Part shown: in pieces, positions 22,401-30,437 of the stretch
Numbering within the stretch: position 1 is the stretch's first letter
Layout: every line of letters begins with the position of its first letter
Virus record (IMG/VR): IMGVR_UViG_3300032116_000667
Coordinates: 1 to 35,972 of that record
Length of the DNA stretch: 35,972 nt
Direction: 5' to 3' (one strand)
Source of the DNA: a virus
Translations under genes and position numbers: made by a program
The notes under the pieces: generated by a model
Databases searched by the model: none
The model's input: the letters and a program-made list of their open reading frames with translations, nothing else
Told to the model about the DNA's origin: nothing

Positions 22401-25400
22401 GTTTTGGGCGTGCCGATGTTTACGCTCCCACGCTCGCGGGCTTGGGGAAGGTAGTTGCCCCCGGAGACGGCTTGCCAGACTTCGGAGAGAAATTCGCGGA
22501 CGGCTTCACCGAATTGCTGCACCATGCGGCCTGCCCATGCGGCGAAATCCATTCCGGCCTCGTAGAGATTTTGACCGGCTTGGATGAGGTCTTCGCGGGA
22601 TGGGATGAGGACGCTGCCCGCTTCGCCTTTGCGGTTGCGGGGGGCGGGATTGGTGGACGGAGCGGTCGTTTCTACCGCGCCAGTAGATGACGCGGGAGAT
22701 TCAAAAGAATCCAGACCAGCTTCAGTGACTTGCTCCGGCGTGAAGACGGACATTTGCAAGTCGAGAGGGACAACGCCTTCTTCGGTTTTCACGAAATTGT
22801 CTGGCTTGGCATCAACAATAGCGACGCGATCGGAGGGGCGAAACCATCCGAAATAAGAGCCTGGGACAGGCAGAAACCCGTCGCCTTTTAGACGATCAGA
22901 AATTTCTTGAAGACTTGGTGATTCGGTTACTTCAAACCATTGTTGGGATACGACAAATGAGGGCTGCCCAGGCGGTTCGAAAAGAACCATGCTCGGCTTG
23001 TCGGAGACGGAGACACCTTCCAAGCGTATGTCGCTTTTGAAAACAGCTACCTGTAATGCTTGGCGTTGGAGGTATTCGGAGGGAGTGGCGTTGGCTCGAT
23101 CCAGTTTGCCGTTTTTAGAAACTGGAATTTGTCCATAGACACCGGGCCAGGTTCGTTTGACAGCTCGGTTGTCGGATTGGCGATAATGAACTTCGTGCTC
23201 GCTGGTGGAGTTTGAAATGATTGGCAGGGAATCAACCTGCTCGGGCTTGATTAGATTGCCTTGGGAGCGTGCCCAGCCAACAAGAGATTCCGTCTGGCGG
23301 ACTCTTGATGCATCTCGGTCTGTCGCTTCGCTTGTTCCGGAGTTATTGATTTCGGACGAGGCTTTGAAGAAAGCGCTTGAAAGATTCGCTGGGTTTCCGG
23401 GCCCACGATCACTTGGGGAATTTGCATTTTCATATACAGGTAATGTTTCGTTTGACTGAACGGCTGCGTCAACCCCCGCAATCGAACCGCCCTGCGAAGG
23501 TTGCCCTGCTGTTTCGGCGGCCCGCTGGTCTTCGGGCATGGTTTGGTTTGTAGGATTCTCGATTTGAAAATCAAGAGAAGATTGAACAGATACCGGCGCG
23601 GATGGGGCGGGATTAACTGCTGGGTTAACTGCGGCAGGAGACGGGGCGAAAGGATCGGCGGGTGCTGGCTGGGGCGGGGCGAAGGGGGAGCCGAAGGTTT
23701 CGTCGAGGGCGGCTTGGTCAATGGCGATCTGCGGGGCGCGGACTTGGCCGAGGGTGCGGGGGGCGGGGGAGGAAATGGGGGTGAAGTTTTGGGGGACTTC
23801 GGCGGGGGCGGGCTGGGTCGGTGGCTGGGCGGGAGGAGTTGGGCGGCGGAGGCGGTCGGCTATCGTGGTGACTCCGGTTTCGAGGGCGACGGGGCCACCG
23901 CCGAGGAGGAGGGATTGGGCGGCGGCGACTTTCATGGCCTCGCCTGTATTGGCGGCGAGCTGGGCGTTGGAAATGGGGTCGCGGACTCCGGCGGACTCGG
24001 CGACTTTCTGCTCGATGATGGTCTGCGCAGGGGTGGTGATGAGGGTTTCCCCGGCGGCGGCGGCTCCGAGTTGGCCTGCGCGGCGGGGGAGAGCGGCGAC
24101 GAAGGAGGAGACGGCCCCGGTGTCGCCCCCACGGATGGCGCGGATGAGGGCTTGGCCACTGGTGGCGATGGAGTCGCGGGCGACTTTGGCGAGGGCGAGG
24201 TCGCCGACGAGTTCAAAGGGGGTCTGGAGGAGAGCCTGCGAATGGGCGTAGTCGGAGCGGGCGGCGGGGTCGAGGGGCTTGCCGGTCTGGGCGGCGGATT
24301 GGTCGAACTCCTGCTCGGCATTGGAATAGACCTGGGTGTAGCCCATGGCGAGGCCGAGGTAGGGATTGAGGATGGCGGCACCAGCGGTGGGCACGGTGCG
24401 ACCAAGGCCATCGGCGACGGTCATCCAAAATTCCTTGTCGCGTTCGGGGGTGATTTGCTTGTCGGTGTAATCGGCGCGGATGGCGGCTTGGTTTTCGCGG
24501 GCCTCGGTGGCGAGGTCGGCGGAGGCTCGGGAGACGCTGCCCAGGAAGTTCTCGGTGACAGGCTCGCCAGTGGTGGCTTGGCGGGCTTTCTCCAACTGCG
24601 AGGTGAGGCTCGAGATTTCCTGGTCGAAGGGACTGATACGGTCACGGTTCGGGCCGAGGTCGCCTTTCACAAACTCGGTGCGGCGCTGCTGGAGATCGGC
24701 GAGGCGGCTTTCGATCTTGGGGACATCGGCCTCGGCGGTCTGCGGGGAGGAGTAGAGGTAGGGGTTTTGTTGATCTTTGAAGAAATTTTCGACGATGGAG
24801 TAGAAGCCGGAGCGGACATCTTCGACTCCGAGGCGAGCCCCACGCTCGGCGCGGTTGTAGTATTCCTCCGGGCGGCTGGGCGGAGCGAGATCGGCAGCGG
24901 CTTCGGCGCGGATGGCGGCCATCTGCTTGGCGGCGGCGGCTTGGGCCTCGGGGGAGACGGCTTGGGCGCGGCGGATGGTGACGGTGCCATCGTCATTCAC
25001 GGGGGCGGCTCCGAGTTGGACTTTCTCGTATTCGGGGAGACCGAGGATTTCGCCGAGGGCGGCGGCTTGGGAACGGCGTGCGCCTTCTTGGGGGTCGCGG
25101 TAGTCGAGGACTCCGAGGGCATCGGCGAGTTCGGGCTTGAGGACGGGGAGGTTTTGGTCGGGTGTGGTGGCCTCGGCGACGGCTTGCTGGGTGGCGGCTT
25201 GGGCTTGCTGGTCGGCCAACAAAGAATCAAGCAAGGGGTTTCTCGGCAAGCGGCCAGAGGCAACGGGCGCTTCTATTTGGCTATCGACCTCCTCGATGGG
25301 AGTCAGCGCAGCCTCTTGCTCGTCGGGGAAAGTGATTGCGTCTCCAGACAACGGCGTTGCTTCGGGAAGCGGCGTGGCGAAGTCGATCATGCGGGCTCCC

Positions 25401-25492
25401 GCCTCCGGCGTCGGCGCAGCGGCAGGGTCAGGATACGCGGGGTCGCGGGCGTCGCGGTCCGCAAGGAGAGCGTCGAGGAGGGGGTTGGCCAT
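19412..25492 (-). CDS. Giant polyvalent protein with embedded kinase-like domain
   Basis: This 2026-residue protein resembles phage polyvalent proteins, which are injected with the DNA and carry several effector domains. The N-terminus has two copies of a short motif (NPLLDALLAD and NPLLDSLLAD). Residues about 380-410 contain a hydrophobic Gly/Ala-rich stretch, and residues about 560-700 are a Pro-rich linker. Residues about 755-925 look like a small kinase-like domain (VAIVDAKPDNFVKTEEGVVP followed by LDL). Residues about 1400-1450 have a LLNPKTVIRNVVGNTL segment typical of large phage proteins. The domain reading is by eye. The 22690-23600 segment has lower GC than the rest. Confidence 0.8.
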   Translation of the reverse strand: MANPLLDALLADRDARDPAYPDPAAAPTPEAGARMIDFATPLPEATPLSGDAITFPDEQEAALTPIEEVDSQIEAPVASGRLPRNPLLDSLLADQQAQAATQQAVAEATTPDQNLPVLKPELADALGVLDYRDPQEGARRSQAAALGEILGLPEYEKVQLGAAPVNDDGTVTIRRAQAVSPEAQAAAAKQMAAIRAEAAADLAPPSRPEEYYNRAERGARLGVEDVRSGFYSIVENFFKDQQNPYLYSSPQTAEADVPKIESRLADLQQRRTEFVKGDLGPNRDRISPFDQEISSLTSQLEKARQATTGEPVTENFLGSVSRASADLATEARENQAAIRADYTDKQITPERDKEFWMTVADGLGRTVPTAGAAILNPYLGLAMGYTQVYSNAEQEFDQSAAQTGKPLDPAARSDYAHSQALLQTPFELVGDLALAKVARDSIATSGQALIRAIRGGDTGAVSSFVAALPRRAGQLGAAAAGETLITTPAQTIIEQKVAESAGVRDPISNAQLAANTGEAMKVAAAQSLLLGGGPVALETGVTTIADRLRRPTPPAQPPTQPAPAEVPQNFTPISSPAPRTLGQVRAPQIAIDQAALDETFGSPFAPPQPAPADPFAPSPAAVNPAVNPAPSAPVSVQSSLDFQIENPTNQTMPEDQRAAETAGQPSQGGSIAGVDAAVQSNETLPVYENANSPSDRGPGNPANLSSAFFKASSEINNSGTSEATDRDASRVRQTESLVGWARSQGNLIKPEQVDSLPIISNSTSEHEVHYRQSDNRAVKRTWPGVYGQIPVSKNGKLDRANATPSEYLQRQALQVAVFKSDIRLEGVSVSDKPSMVLFEPPGQPSFVVSQQWFEVTESPSLQEISDRLKGDGFLPVPGSYFGWFRPSDRVAIVDAKPDNFVKTEEGVVPLDLQMSVFTPEQVTEAGLDSFESPASSTGAVETTAPSTNPAPRNRKGEAGSVLIPSREDLIQAGQNLYEAGMDFAAWAGRMVQQFGEAVREFLSEVWQAVSGGNYLPQARERGSVNIGTPKTSEPKPRKFGQSLQAAPGVAPEVKSRLTSLDYDPVSNAQTLANARARIDSAGSIDTAFTDLMGKPAIEGWQPTAEDYATGMELMAQLQNRNRHADAASIANMMATRATDQGRAIQALSMIGRLGPQGIELFAQSQLQAAATKPAKTDKQKADIQAKITEAGQLQGEVDKLRRDSTTAAIVGNKDLIKSSLPAGVDAVQVNIAIREAILGAPTPLAAQAATSSILTGQGLSDKGAARISGSIVRDFLKTTQDTRAKVLQDLLATADSDRRLDKSKLGSLIRLNREGKLTDASLHAGMAKMLGIPHWSAEHSAKVRRILAQHEKATDPRIKLVKAAEALDVVYRDFMPPGFLDKVDTLQTIAMLLNPKTVIRNVVGNTLMAGADLAADAVSVPMDALVSLGTGQRTRTGLSLGERLMGLGAGVGDIKAGYDFARSEGRGRIASIAEGVDTLVRLGRLQSSGKYNASDISALSGPTFTAPVLRQLESTLGLVLSISDRGFYESAFRASLDTRMKAAAANGTPMLAPDTDMVAAARMDAGRAIYQDDNAASRTLGGLRRVLNFNQRWGIGSLLMKFTQVPGSILTRAVEFSPLGFIRTAYESLAPMLSSSREFDQKAFADSFSRALVGTTGLVATGYWLAHLGIISAGSDAKDEDKRNLNRAMGWGAYKLNVDALKRALMTGNFWTPQKQQRDDMVIGYDWAQPLSIGVAMGAYSRENQEAIKQDILAGKKQSLAATGLNWLAYAGGAATGAMNSLVEQPLLTGLNQFARDVGYDNIPGALLKTAAEAPGTFIPTAARQWMQLTDNAARETRDSSPARQFINELKAQLPGQSQTLPPKYDITGQPVERWAKDSNTLFNVLFNPSMVSYIKGSPALTEMSQVYKYTAEAGAIPNQVKPEFTVEGVKVRLTSEEISAMQKDMGALSIAALEKFVLSDPRYDKATWDIKAKAMTRALEKASTAAKYRILLSRPDLKTRAKQEYDALQATRAATQSDMLAPVGP

Positions 25493-25501
25493 GGGGCTAT
25501 T

Positions 25502-26173
25502 TTACTGCCCCATCCAAATGCCTTGGTTTTGCGGCGGGTAGACGGAGCGCACGGCCCAATCGCCGTATTGCTGCCCAAGCTTGGCCTTGATGGCGTCGTC
25601 GGTAAATCCAGCAGCCTTGGCTTCAGTAACCATGCTTCGGATGGATTCGGAGTTCATCTTCATCGGAGCATCGGCTTTGGCGGCAGCCGTGGCAGCGGCC
25701 TTTTGGGTGTAGGCATTGCCGAGAGCGGCGTAGGTAGCTTCGGCTTTTTGAATATCCAATTTATTCTCGGCGAGTTTGCCGACTACGGTCAGAGCGCCCA
25801 AAAGTTCGTTGGGTTTGTTTTTATATTTCTCCGCAACGCCATCGAGCATTTGAATATCAAGGCCAAGCGCACCTGCGTTTTCCTTGTAAGTATCGAGCAT
25901 CCCAGCAGCGGTATCGTATTTGATGGCGTTGGCTTTGACCTCATTAAGCGCTTCACTAAGCCCTGGAATGGAATTGCCTTTTGCATCGGTAATCATCCCT
26001 GCGGTGTTGAACCCGGTGGCCGCTCCAAGCCCTCCACCGATGGCGCTTGTGGCTCCACGGGTAATTCCATCAGCGAGAGCTTGATTTCCAGCGGCTTTGA
26101 TTTCGGCGGATTTGGTTTGGTAACCGGCGAGGATTTGGCCGGAGTTGTCGTTGACGGTTGGGGCGTATGGCAT
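25502..26173 (-). CDS. Virion-like Ala/Lys-rich protein
   Basis: This 223-residue protein starts MPYAPTVNDNSGQILAGYQT. A Gly/Ala-rich hydrophobic stretch (GATSAIGGGLGAATGFNTAG) is followed by long helices rich in Ala, Lys and Glu, ending VYPPQNQGIWMGQ. Position between the giant protein and the other internal proteins, and its composition, suggest an internal virion or ejection protein. I do not recognise a named family. Confidence 0.7.
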   Translation of the reverse strand: MPYAPTVNDNSGQILAGYQTKSAEIKAAGNQALADGITRGATSAIGGGLGAATGFNTAGMITDAKGNSIPGLSEALNEVKANAIKYDTAAGMLDTYKENAGALGLDIQMLDGVAEKYKNKPNELLGALTVVGKLAENKLDIQKAEATYAALGNAYTQKAAATAAAKADAPMKMNSESIRSMVTEAKAAGFTDDAIKAKLGQQYGDWAVRSVYPPQNQGIWMGQ

Positions 26174-26177
26174 GGGA

Positions 26178-26471
26178 TTAGGTGGGGAGGTTTTGGGATT
26201 GGCGGGCTTCTAGGCAGAGAGTGCTGCCAGGCTGGAATGACCGGCAGGCATTCGGACGGTGTTCGTAAATTGCGCAGGCGACTCCTCGGCCCACCTCGCC
26301 ACGGAGGGCGATGCAGCGTCCGCAGGGGTCGGTCTTGAGCAGGGGGTAGTCGGTGCGGAGGTATTCGGCAGGGATGCCGGTGGCGTCGGAGCGGTCGCGC
26401 CGGAGCACGGGCCAGCTCCAACGGTGCGAGCAACATGCGCCACACCGTTGACAGTCGTATTGGGATTCCAT
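26178..26471 (-). CDS. YkgJ-like cysteine-cluster protein
   Basis: This 97-residue protein starts MESQYDCQRCGACCSHRWSW. The pattern CxxCGACC, then DPCGRCIAL, then CAIYEHRPNACRSFQPG matches the YkgJ family of zinc- or iron-binding Cys-rich proteins. Its first 262 bases overlap the 3' end of the PP-loop gene in another frame; the Cys pattern leaves little doubt that this frame is the coding one. The pair may act together, for example in a metal-dependent or sulfur-related modification, but that is inference. Confidence 0.85.
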   Translation of the reverse strand: MESQYDCQRCGACCSHRWSWPVLRRDRSDATGIPAEYLRTDYPLLKTDPCGRCIALRGEVGRGVACAIYEHRPNACRSFQPGSTLCLEARQSQNLPT

Positions 26472-27304
26472 GTGGGTCTGAAGCCTTGCTCTGGGATGGA
26501 GTTGTCTTCGTAGGGGGCGAGGTGGGCGATGCTGTTTACCTCGCTGCGGAGCTTGGGGCACCACACGGGGGCGGAGAGGTGGCGGTTCACGCAGTTCCAG
26601 CAGATGGGGTAGTAGTCGGCGTTGTGGCTTTTATCCTGCTTGTGGCCCCACTTGCCGGAGGCGCGGTCGTAGCGGGTGGGGTCCATCGGAACGCCTTCGG
26701 CTTCGAGGTAGTCGAAGATGTCGTCGTCGGTCCAGTGCCGCATGAGGAAAAGCTGGGTGGGGCTGTCATCCACGCGGCGCACATCCTGGGCGAGTGGCAC
26801 GCCGCCTTTGATCAGATCGACATCGGCGCTCTTCTGCCCGTGGAATGCGGCATCCCACGGCCAGTTGAATGAGCCGGTGGGGCGCTGGAGGACATCGGTG
26901 AGGCCGCACAGGTAGGGCTCGCCTTCCTTGGGGTGCTCGGTGCCGAGGCTGAGGACAAGGGCGCTGTGGTGGCCCCATTGGTAGTATTTGAGGAAATCAA
27001 AACGGGGCTGGCCGGTCTCGATGTCGAACCCATCTTGGATGGCAATGCGTCCAGGAGCGTAGTCGAAGAGGGTCAAGTCCCACTCGCGGGCGAGCAGGTC
27101 GCTGTGGGCGTAGCGGTGGCGGAAGCGGGGTTCGCGCCATTGCACGCAGGGGAGTCGCACGCCGAGCTTGAAGATGAGGAGGTGCAGCATGGCGGTGCTG
27201 TCCTTGCCTCCGCTCCAGAGGACGACGGGGTTGCGAAATTCCCGCAGCCAGTGCTCGGCACGGTAGAGGGTTTGATCGACGAGGTTTTGCAGGTGTTGGT
27301 TCAT
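26210..27304 (-). CDS. PP-loop (PAPS-reductase-like) enzyme
   Basis: This 364-residue frame has the PP-loop ATP pyrophosphatase motif SGGKDST at residues 31-37, as in PAPS reductases and related adenylating enzymes. Further family-like features are WTDDDIFDYLEAEGVPMDPT and a Cys cluster (PICWNCVNRHLSAPVWC) that may bind zinc or Fe-S. The last 86 residues read as low-quality sequence overlapping the YkgJ-like gene; without them the protein would be 278 residues. The extension begins where an ATGA junction would have ended it (see findings). Such enzymes in phages may modify nucleic acid or metabolise sulfur; the substrate is unknown. Confidence 0.85.
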   Translation of the reverse strand: MNQHLQNLVDQTLYRAEHWLREFRNPVVLWSGGKDSTAMLHLLIFKLGVRLPCVQWREPRFRHRYAHSDLLAREWDLTLFDYAPGRIAIQDGFDIETGQPRFDFLKYYQWGHHSALVLSLGTEHPKEGEPYLCGLTDVLQRPTGSFNWPWDAAFHGQKSADVDLIKGGVPLAQDVRRVDDSPTQLFLMRHWTDDDIFDYLEAEGVPMDPTRYDRASGKWGHKQDKSHNADYYPICWNCVNRHLSAPVWCPKLRSEVNSIAHLAPYEDNSIPEQGFRPTWNPNTTVNGVAHVARTVGAGPCSGATAPTPPASLPNTSAPTTPCSRPTPADAASPSVARWAEESPAQFTNTVRMPAGHSSLAALSA

Positions 27305-29073
27305 TAAATAGCGAGAGCGGTCATGCCGAGGACCATGCCGCCTGCGGCCATGCCGGAGCCCATCATGGAGTTTTGGGAAGCGCCTGCGGTCGCACCGGCC
27401 TGCAAGCGGGCTCCTTGCAACGAGGCTTGGTTGTTCATGAAGCTGTTATACATACTCGCCTGCATGTTGGTGTTGGTGTTGAAGAGGTCGGAGCCGTAGT
27501 TCATGGTCTGGCCGTAGGCTTGGCCTATCATGTTGGCGGCGTTGCCTTGGCTGGCTATGGGGATGTTGCTGCCGAGGGCGCGTTGGTAGGGGTCGAGGGC
27601 GACATTGGCTTGGGCGAGGCCGAGGTTGTTGGCGTATTGGTTTTGCGCGATGCCTGCCTGCTGGCCGTAGAGACTGCCGAGCATGCTTTGCTGGCCCGAA
27701 AATTGGTTGAAGTTCTGGCTGGCGACGCTTTGCAGGAAATTTTGGTTAGCGTAATTCGCGTTGTAGTTTGCCGATTGGTTCGCCTGCTGGGCGGCGAGGT
27801 TTTGGCCGGAGTTGTATTGGGCGGCGCGGAGATTGGCGTCTTGGTTGGCGAGAGCGGCCTGTTGGGCGTAACCTGCATCGGTTATGGCGCGTTGCTGCGC
27901 GGCGTCGTAGGACGCGCCAATGGCGGCTTGTTGCAGGCGGGCCTGCTCGGCGGCTTGGGAGAGCCCTGCTTGTTGGTTTGCCAAGGAGGCTTGAAGCCCG
28001 CCCTGCTGCGCAAATTCAAGGGCTCGGGCAGTGGCGGCTTGGTTGGCTTGCTGTGCCTGAAGACCGGCAGATTGGTTGGCGAGGCGGCTTTGCTGTAAGA
28101 GCTGGGCGTTTGTTTGGCCCAGATTAAGTCCGGCGGATTGGTTGGCGAGATCGGCTTGAAGTGTGCGGCCTGCGTTGGCGTCCTGCCTGCCCATGTAGGC
28201 TTGGTTGGCGGCTTGGCGTATGCCGACGCCTTGCTGGGCGACATTGCTGGCAAATCCTCGGCGTTCGGCTTCGCGCTGGGTAGCGAAGCGGTCACGATTT
28301 AAAAGCTCTGCGGCCATGGCAGACTGACCGAGGCCGAGGCCACGGGCTGACGCGGCCGCTCGGGCGGATTGGGTGGCGTCGCGGGATTGCTCGGCGGAAA
28401 GGGAGCGGCCGAGGGCGAGGTCGTTGCTGGCTTGGCCTTCCAGTTGGCCAAGGAGTCCACCGCCACGCGCTTCTCGCATGAGGCCGCGCTCTGCGGCGCT
28501 GGCGCGGATGTTGTTAGAGGATACACTATCGACCGGTCCGGCCTGGGCAGCGCGGATGCGCTGTGCTTGGACTTGATCGGCTGCGTAGCCTGCTGGGCCT
28601 TGGACATCGGCAACTTGGCCGAGGCGGGCGTAGTCCATCTGGCCCACATTAGCAACGCGAGAGCCGGTTACTTGGTCGGCGGCGACATTCTGAGAGGAAA
28701 TCTGGTCGGGCCGGTATTGCCCCATGGCCATTTCGTTGAGCCGGGCTTGGGCGGGGTCGTTGTAGGCGGCTACGCGGTCGGCAGTCTGGCCGACTTGGTT
28801 GTAGCTCTGGCCGAGCTGGCTGGAGGATGTCGCGGCGTCGCTGAGGTTCTGGTTGGCGGCGGCTGTGTAGGTGCTGTCTTCGAGCTTCTTGGCTAATTTC
28901 CCAGTGCTTTCGAGTGCTTGGTCACTGAGGCGGCCTGCGGTTTTAACCGTGAGATTAGCTTGGGCCTTGGCATTCTTGTTGGCAATACCCGAAATTTGCC
29001 CCATTTCAGCGGCGAGGTCTCGCGGCTGCGGCGGTGGAGGCGCTTCTTGTTTGGATTTTTTCTTTTTACCCAT
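27304..29073 (-). CDS. Internal virion protein (Ala/Gln/Asn-rich)
   Basis: This 589-residue protein starts MGKKKKSKQEAPPPPQPRDL. It is very rich in Ala, Gln and Asn, with many repeats of a LANQSAGL or LANQ-type motif between residues about 300 and 450, and a hydrophobic C-terminus (GMAAGGMVLGMTALAI). The pattern fits a long alpha-helical internal or ejection protein of a podovirus. It shares one base with the PP-loop gene (TAATG). Confidence 0.8.
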   Translation of the reverse strand: MGKKKKSKQEAPPPPQPRDLAAEMGQISGIANKNAKAQANLTVKTAGRLSDQALESTGKLAKKLEDSTYTAAANQNLSDAATSSSQLGQSYNQVGQTADRVAAYNDPAQARLNEMAMGQYRPDQISSQNVAADQVTGSRVANVGQMDYARLGQVADVQGPAGYAADQVQAQRIRAAQAGPVDSVSSNNIRASAAERGLMREARGGGLLGQLEGQASNDLALGRSLSAEQSRDATQSARAAASARGLGLGQSAMAAELLNRDRFATQREAERRGFASNVAQQGVGIRQAANQAYMGRQDANAGRTLQADLANQSAGLNLGQTNAQLLQQSRLANQSAGLQAQQANQAATARALEFAQQGGLQASLANQQAGLSQAAEQARLQQAAIGASYDAAQQRAITDAGYAQQAALANQDANLRAAQYNSGQNLAAQQANQSANYNANYANQNFLQSVASQNFNQFSGQQSMLGSLYGQQAGIAQNQYANNLGLAQANVALDPYQRALGSNIPIASQGNAANMIGQAYGQTMNYGSDLFNTNTNMQASMYNSFMNNQASLQGARLQAGATAGASQNSMMGSGMAAGGMVLGMTALAI

Positions 29074-29078
29074 AGTGT

Positions 29079-30437
29079 TTAGTAATAGTAGTATAAACGC
29101 GCAGCCGCACTTGATACTGAATTTGAATTGAAACTAGTTCTTAGCACAAATTCGTTAATTTGTCCCGTATAGTCTATATAACCAGTTCCTTGCAAAATAT
29201 TAATATCTCCTGAGCCAGTTCTTTGCGTGATATGCGATTCGCATATTAGCCGATTTTTAGTAGTCGGATTAAATGGGTCATTTGTAACATAAAAATTCAA
29301 TACGCCTACATGATCGGCCGCTGTATTTACTCCCCCTGTGATCGAAAATCCTCTATTTCCTTCTACATTATTAACTGCCGAATAATAAAAGTTTTCCATA
29401 GCCCCTGATGCGTTCCAAGTAATTAGACCAGATGTTGTTGTGCCGATATTTACCACCCCTTGACCAGGTGAGCTTGAGTAACCATGCTTCCAAATTTCAA
29501 CTAATAGAGTAAATTTTTGAACCCCTAGTGGGATATTAGAAAACTGGATGCCCGTGTTCCCATTCCAATTTAATCCAGCAGAAATTGTTTGACCATTGAT
29601 CTTCTGTTTATCTGCAAGAAGCGTATTCACCTCCGACTCGGTATAGTAGCGGTCGTCGTGCGTGTGCGAGATGGCGGCTTTCCCGGCAAGGTCAGTCGTG
29701 AGGTTTGTCACCGCAGATTGCGCAATCCCCGTTGCAGGCGCGTAGCTTCCAGCCGCCTGCTTGTCTGCTAACAGAGTATTCATCTCTGTCTCGGTGTAAT
29801 AGCGATCGTCGTGCGTGTGCGCAGCAGCGGCATAAGAGCCAGCCGCTTGCTTGCCTGCTAACAGAGTATTCATCTCTGTCTCGGTGTAATAGCGATCGTC
29901 GTGCGTGTGCGCAGCAGCGGCATAAGAGCCAGACGCCTGCTTGCCTGCTAACAGAGTATTCATCTCTGTCTCGGTGTAATAGCGATCGTCGTGCGTGTGC
30001 GCGTCTGGGGTGGCGGTGACGATGATATTGGCCGACCCATTAAACGAGACACCATTGATGGTGCGGGCCGTTTGCAGAGTTGTTGCCGTAGCGGCATTTC
30101 CAGAGCAGGCCGCCGCTGTAGTTGCTGTAGTTGCTGTCGTTGCTGTGCTGGCATTTCCGGCCAAGTTGGCCGTGATTGTTCCGGCGGAAAAATTTCCACT
30201 TCCATCCCGAGCCACGATGGCGTTGGCCGTGTTGGCGTTTGTAGCAGTGGTTGCCGAGTTGGCTACCTTCCCTGCCGTGGTGATCTGCGCAAGTTTCGTG
30301 TCGGCAATAGCAGCGGCGGCGGAGATGTCGGCGTTGACGATGTTGGCGACGGTGGCGGCATCGACCATCTGGTGGAGGTTGGCAGGGGTGACGAGTTCCC
30401 CGTTTACGAATGTTTTGCCTTTAGTAATAGTTGCCAT
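29079..30437 (-). CDS. Tail fibre with HTHDDRYYTE repeats
   Basis: This 452-residue protein starts MATITKGKTFVNGELVTPAN. The N-terminal 150 residues are Ala/Thr-rich (NSATTATNANTANAIVARDG), as in fibre shafts. Residues about 145-285 hold four repeats of HTHDDRYYTETEMNTLLA, whose HxH motifs often bind metal in trimeric fibres. The last 170 residues are a likely receptor-binding head and use much more AT-rich DNA than the rest. It ends RLYYYY. The protein probably recognises the host surface. Confidence 0.9.
   Translation of the reverse strand: MATITKGKTFVNGELVTPANLHQMVDAATVANIVNADISAAAAIADTKLAQITTAGKVANSATTATNANTANAIVARDGSGNFSAGTITANLAGNASTATTATTATTAAACSGNAATATTLQTARTINGVSFNGSANIIVTATPDAHTHDDRYYTETEMNTLLAGKQASGSYAAAAHTHDDRYYTETEMNTLLAGKQAAGSYAAAAHTHDDRYYTETEMNTLLADKQAAGSYAPATGIAQSAVTNLTTDLAGKAAISHTHDDRYYTESEVNTLLADKQKINGQTISAGLNWNGNTGIQFSNIPLGVQKFTLLVEIWKHGYSSSPGQGVVNIGTTTSGLITWNASGAMENFYYSAVNNVEGNRGFSITGGVNTAADHVGVLNFYVTNDPFNPTTKNRLICESHITQRTGSGDINILQGTGYIDYTGQINEFVLRTSFNSNSVSSAAARLYYYY
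29761..30000 (-). repeat. 90-bp tandem repeat in tail fibre gene
   Basis: Three copies start at 29761, 29851 and 29941; the last is cut at 60 bp. They are nearly identical at the DNA level and encode 30-residue HTHDDRYYTETEMNTLLA units. A more diverged copy lies at about 29611-29670. Confidence 0.9.

Noticed and set aside
23501-26338. Long open plus-strand frame of 945 codons
   Set aside because: It is antisense to three leftward genes with clear protein features. Its sequence is Gly-rich and without domains, as expected of a mirror frame in GC-rich DNA.
26471-26564. Longer N-terminus of the YkgJ-like protein
   Set aside because: The 31 upstream codons are Arg/His/Pro-rich shadow sequence of the PP-loop gene. 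The Cys pattern begins right after the ATG at 26471.
29611-30000. CRISPR array
   Set aside because: The 90-bp units are contiguous coding repeats of a tail fibre with no variable spacers.
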